From assembly GCA_019347595.1 (NCBI GenBank), contig JAHWLA010000150.1:1-7132 (forward strand): a stretch of DNA of 7,132 nt, read 5' to 3'. Each line of letters opens with the position of its first letter. Position 1 is the stretch's first letter. The DNA comes from Actinomycetota bacterium (GTDB lineage Bacteria > Actinomycetota > Acidimicrobiia > Acidimicrobiales > JAHWLA01). Shown here one piece after another: positions 5,099 through 7,132 of the stretch. Under the pieces are notes generated by a model, which saw only the letters and a program-made list of their open reading frames with translations, had not been told where the DNA came from and searched no databases. Both the position numbers and the translations under genes were made by a program.

Positions 5099-6280
5099 TC
5101 AGGTCACGAGCCAGACCCGCAGGTTCTGCCTGCCGAAGCGGTTGCACTCCGCCGACGACGACTTCCACACGTCGATCTTGCGACCGACGATGGCGCCGCC
5201 GGTATCGGCGGCGATGCGCTCGCCGATGCCCTCGACGACGACTCGCGATCCCAGCGGGATCACACGGCGGTCGACGGCGATGACGTCGGGGCCGGCGGGA
5301 CGCCCCGAGGCCGTGGTCCCGCGTAGCGCGTAGCAGGTGGCCGAGAAGACCCCGAGGTCGATGTGCCTGCGGCCGGTCGTGAGCCAATAGCCGTCGCGCC
5401 CGGGCACGCCGGCGATGTCGACTACCGGCGCTTCCGGCGGATCGCTGCCCAACGAGCCGCGGAACGGGGCGTCGCCGAAGGCGAAGATGCCGCCGTCGGC
5501 GGCTGCCATCCAGTAGCCCCCGCCGGTCCGGCTGGGCGCCATGTCGACGATCGGGGCTTGGAGGGTGCCGCTGCCGAGGGAGCCGTGGAAGGGCGCGTTG
5601 CCGAACGCGAACAGGCCGCCGTCGGCGGCGACGAGCCAGTAGCCGCCGTTGTCGTCCGTGGTCCGGGCCCCGACGACCGGCGCCCGCAGCGGCTGCCCGC
5701 CGAGCGAGCCGTGGAAGCGGGCATCGCCGAAGGCGAACACGCCGCCGTCCTCACCCACGAGGATGTAGCCGTTGCCGGTCGGGGTGGTCGCCATGGCGAC
5801 GATGTCGCGATTGAGCCGATACCCGCCCGTCGAGCCGTGGAAGCGGGCGTCGCCGTAGGCGAACACGCCGCCGTCCGAGGCCACCAGCCAGTAGCCGTTG
5901 CCGGAGGAGGTGGCGACAATGTCGACGATCGGCTTGTTGAGGGGCGCCGACGCCGCCGAGCCGTGGAACGGCGCGCTGCCGTAGGCGAACACGCCGCCCT
6001 CGGCGGAGGCCAGCCAGTACCCGTTGCCGTCGCGGGCGGCCGCCATGCCGACGACGCCGTCGGCCGCTTGGCCTGGTGCGCCGTGGAAGCCCGCATCGCC
6101 GAAGGCGGCGACTGCCCCTTCGCCGAGTGCTGCCCCGGCGGGGGAGGGGGTGACGACGAAGGGGGCGGCGGATGCCGCCAACGCGGTGGCGATGACGGCG
6201 GGTCGACTTCGGCCGATCCGGGTGGTGATGCTCGGCCGGCGCGAATGGGCACGCGCGCGCCGAGGCGCTGTGAGAGTCAT
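5099..6280 (-). CDS. Exported 3D-domain (cell-wall-active) protein with GYW repeats
   Basis: A 393-residue secreted protein. Residues 1-50 form a long, Arg-rich signal peptide with core AVIATALAASAAPFVV and cleavage after PAGA. Residues 55-302 hold about six GYW repeats: a first one lacking its GYWL strand, five complete ones, then a lone GYWLTTG. Residues 306-392 are a 3D domain: FSATCYALRGTTASGRPAG, then VIAVDRRVIPLGSRVVVEG, IAADTGGAIVGRKIDVW and FGRQNLRVWLV. The three signature aspartates are D337, D359 and D370. 3D domains are double-psi barrels related to the MltA lytic-transglycosylase core and occur in wall-remodelling and resuscitation-type proteins, so peptidoglycan cleavage or binding is likely, though not proven. 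The domain's two cysteines, C316 and C379, are the only ones in the protein. The ATG at 6280 has the ribosome binding site AGGAAAGGG 5 nt upstream. Confidence 0.92.
   Translation of the reverse strand: MTLTAPRRARAHSRRPSITTRIGRSRPAVIATALAASAAPFVVTPSPAGAALGEGAVAAFGDAGFHGAPGQAADGVVGMAAARDGNGYWLASAEGGVFAYGSAPFHGSAASAPLNKPIVDIVATSSGNGYWLVASDGGVFAYGDARFHGSTGGYRLNRDIVAMATTPTGNGYILVGEDGGVFAFGDARFHGSLGGQPLRAPVVGARTTDDNGGYWLVAADGGLFAFGNAPFHGSLGSGTLQAPIVDMAPSRTGGGYWMAAADGGIFAFGDAPFRGSLGSDPPEAPVVDIAGVPGRDGYWLTTGRRHIDLGVFSATCYALRGTTASGRPAGPDVIAVDRRVIPLGSRVVVEGIGERIAADTGGAIVGRKIDVWKSSSAECNRFGRQNLRVWLVT
5105..5365 (-). other. 3D (three-aspartate) domain coding segment
   Basis: Residues 306-392 of the exported protein. 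The three signature aspartates lie in AVDRR (D337), AADTGG (D359) and KIDVW (D370). In the related MltA fold an equivalent aspartate is catalytic. All three are present, so the domain looks intact. Confidence 0.88.
5375..6118 (-). repeat. GYW-repeat array of the 3D-domain protein (six unit equivalents)
   Basis: Residues 55-302. The array opens in mid-unit (AVAAFGDAGFHG), has five full 42-residue units starting at GYWLAS, GYWLVA, GYILVG, GYWLVA and GYWMAA, and closes with only the GYWL strand. The opening and closing pieces together make one more unit, giving six. The units are more diverged than those at 1183-1926 but keep DGGxFAFGDAxFHGS and APVVG-like cores. Confidence 0.86.
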
Positions 6281-6285
6281 GGGTT

Positions 6286-6294
6286 CCCTTTCCT
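6286..6294 (-). promoter_or_regulatory. Ribosome binding site of the 3D-domain gene
   Basis: The minus strand reads AGGAAAGGG followed by 5 nt and the ATG at 6280. It is the clearest Shine-Dalgarno sequence in the window and fixes this start; most neighbouring genes lack one. Confidence 0.7.
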
Positions 6295-6351
6295 GGTTCG
6301 GGCGCCTGACCGCGCTCCGGGTTGCTCACGGAGGGGGAAGTGGCGTCGCGG

Positions 6352-6388
6352 GAGTCCTCGACCTACAAGGGAGAAGGCCCGAGGATTC
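6352..6388 (+). other. Stem-loop in the divergent intergenic region
   Basis: GAGTCCTCG (6352-6360) pairs with CGAGGATTC (6380-6388) around a 19-nt loop. Read as plus-strand RNA, the single non-Watson-Crick position is a G-U wobble, giving a continuous 9-bp stem. Read as minus-strand RNA it is an A-C mismatch. It could be leader structure or a DNA-binding dyad. No known riboswitch class is recognised. Confidence 0.35.
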
Positions 6389-6548
6389 TGCTGTGCTGCG
6401 TTGTCTCTGTGCGCCGGGAGACGGTCTCTTGGGGACGGTCGCCCACCGACGCTGTCGTGCCGACCCGCGTGAACCGGCGAATCACAGGCTTGTCGTCCCT
6501 CGCCGCCGATTGCAAATCGACATGCGCCCGATTCGGGGGGCGCGCCGC

Positions 6549-6554
6549 TACCGT
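6549..6554 (+). promoter_or_regulatory. -10 element (TACCGT) for the DUF3097 gene
   Basis: TACCGT ends 9 nt before the GTG at 6564 and sits in the same 11-mer, CGCTACCGTCG, as the -10 of the F420 oxidoreductase gene. With no Shine-Dalgarno sequence, a leaderless or nearly leaderless mRNA is expected. Confidence 0.5.
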
Positions 6555-6563
6555 CGAACGACT

Positions 6564-7132
6564 GTGAGCGAGCGTTGGAACGGCAAGGGCGTGCTCGGGG
6601 GACCGGTCGACGGGCCGCGGCGGCTCGCCGTGGAGTACCCGGGTGTCGAGGCTTTGCCGGGGTTGTCGGTCGTCCACCGGGGGTCGCGTTTCGCCGGGCG
6701 GGTGGTCCGCTTCGAGGTCGATGCCGTGGTGCTGCGAGGGCCGGTCGGTTCCGAGCGGCTGTTCCGGCTGACGCCCGGTGGGTTCGAGGTGGACGGGCGG
6801 GCGGTGACGTTGACGCGGCCTCGGCCGGTTGGCGCGGCGGGCGGGGGCCGGCCGACGCGGACGGCGTCGGGCTCGGTGGCGGTACGGGGTGCGGCGGCGC
6901 GGGTGGCCCGGGCGGGCCGCATCCTGGTGGAGGGCGTGCACGACGCCGAGCTGGTGGAGAAGGTGTGGGGCGACGACCTGCGGGTGGAGGGCGTCGTGGT
7001 CGAGCGGCTCGACGGCATCGACGGGCTGGAGGACGTGGTGCGGTCGTTCGCGCCTGCGGCGGGGCGACGGCTCGGCGTGCTGGTCGACCACCTGGTGCCC
7101 GGGTCGAAGGAGGCGCGGCTGGCGGCCGCGGT
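6564..7132 (+). CDS. DUF3097 family protein, N-terminal 189 codons (3' end outside the window)
   Basis: The frame is open from GTG 6564 to the right edge with no stop. The sequence matches the actinobacterial DUF3097 family. Residues about 30-85 form a beta-rich N-terminal part (LPGLSVVHRGSRFAGRVVRF ... RLFRLTPGGFEVDGRAVTL). A Gly/Arg-rich linker (about 87-110) follows, then the conserved core ARVARAGRILVEGVHDAELV, EKVWGDDLRVEGVVVERLDG and GVLVDHLVPGSKEARLAA. The LVEG glutamate (E123) followed by a later strand ending in an acidic residue (VLVD, D175) resembles the order of acidic residues in TOPRIM domains; that likeness is my inference. The function is unknown. The GTG start is supported by fit to the family N-terminus and by a -10-like TACCGT 9 nt upstream. 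It is divergent from the 3D-domain gene. Confidence 0.87.
   Translation, partial: MSERWNGKGVLGGPVDGPRRLAVEYPGVEALPGLSVVHRGSRFAGRVVRFEVDAVVLRGPVGSERLFRLTPGGFEVDGRAVTLTRPRPVGAAGGGRPTRTASGSVAVRGAAARVARAGRILVEGVHDAELVEKVWGDDLRVEGVVVERLDGIDGLEDVVRSFAPAAGRRLGVLVDHLVPGSKEARLAAA

Larger units (their letters stand above)
6281..6563. other. Divergent intergenic region between the 3D-domain and DUF3097 genes
   Basis: The longest gene-free stretch in the window. It holds the ribosome binding site of the 3D-domain gene, a 9-bp stem with a 19-nt loop (6352-6388), a perfect GAGAC-G-GTCTC palindrome (6418-6428), a CGATT-GCA-AATCG dyad in a more AT-rich patch (6507-6519), and the -10 of the DUF3097 gene. The only ORFs crossing it start from TTG or are antisense to DUF3097, and none looks real. 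No clear -10 for the 3D-domain gene was found. Confidence 0.6.

Noticed and set aside
4006..5283. Plus-strand ORF (425 aa) opposite the CoA-transferase
   Set aside because: It is a shadow of a gene with clear family motifs and has an unusual composition without recognisable motifs.
6469..6485. CRP-like site (GTGA...TCAC)
   Set aside because: The half-sites are separated by 9 nt, while CRP sites need 6.
6281..6560. c-di-AMP (ydaO-type) riboswitch upstream of the 3D-domain gene
   Set aside because: The context would suit one, but I could not find the conserved GGGGACCCA-like and CCGAACCCGUCAGCU-like segments on the minus strand.
6322..6567. Plus-strand 81-aa ORF in the intergenic region
   Set aside because: It starts with TTG without a ribosome binding site, has no recognisable motif, and ends inside the first codons of DUF3097.
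6363..7091. Minus-strand ORF (242 aa) at the right edge
   Set aside because: It is antisense to the DUF3097 frame, which has strong family motifs; the composition (Arg, Pro, His) is typical of a shadow.

Overview
The window is GC-rich actinobacterial chromosome. Four things point to the class Acidimicrobiia or a close relative: a DUF3097 gene, a TIGR03668-type F420-dependent oxidoreductase, several genes that appear to be read from leaderless mRNAs, and two secreted proteins built from a roughly 42-residue repeat of the form GYWLVASDGG...FGDARFHGS...LNAPIVGM. I remember this repeat as common in secreted proteins of that group. The taxonomic call is an inference from family content; no rRNA gene is present.

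Layout, left to right: (1) the C-terminal part of an acyl-CoA dehydrogenase (+), entering from the left edge; (2) a 63-residue zinc-ribbon protein (-); (3) a TIGR03668-type F420-dependent oxidoreductase (+); (4) a 746-residue exported protein (-) with a PQQ/FG-GAP-like propeller followed by six GYW repeats; (5) a short J-domain protein (+); (6) a CaiB/BaiF-type CoA-transferase (-); (7) a 393-residue exported protein (-) with about six GYW repeats and a C-terminal 3D (three-aspartate, double-psi barrel) domain, the type found in cell-wall lytic enzymes; (8) the N-terminal 189 codons of a DUF3097 gene (+), running off the right edge. Gene 8 is easily missed because it has no stop codon inside the window.

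The arrangement is very compact and strand orientation flips at almost every junction (+ - + - + - - +). Convergent neighbours are 10 nt apart, 3 nt apart, or overlap by 11 nt. Divergent neighbours share 32, 53 and 283 nt. Only the 3D-domain gene and the CoA-transferase gene lie in tandem (22 nt apart). Most genes therefore probably have their own promoter. Five starts lack a Shine-Dalgarno sequence and have a -10-like hexamer 6 to 9 nt upstream, as expected for leaderless transcripts. The two exported-protein genes have recognisable ribosome binding sites instead.

Functionally this is a mixed neighbourhood. The acyl-CoA dehydrogenase and the CoA-transferase both belong to acyl-CoA metabolism but are not adjacent. 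The two repeat proteins both act outside the membrane, and the module they share is the most interesting content. In both proteins the repeat count comes to six although the repeats begin at a different phase, which suggests a closed six-bladed propeller. No mobile element, CRISPR array, tRNA or rRNA gene was seen.
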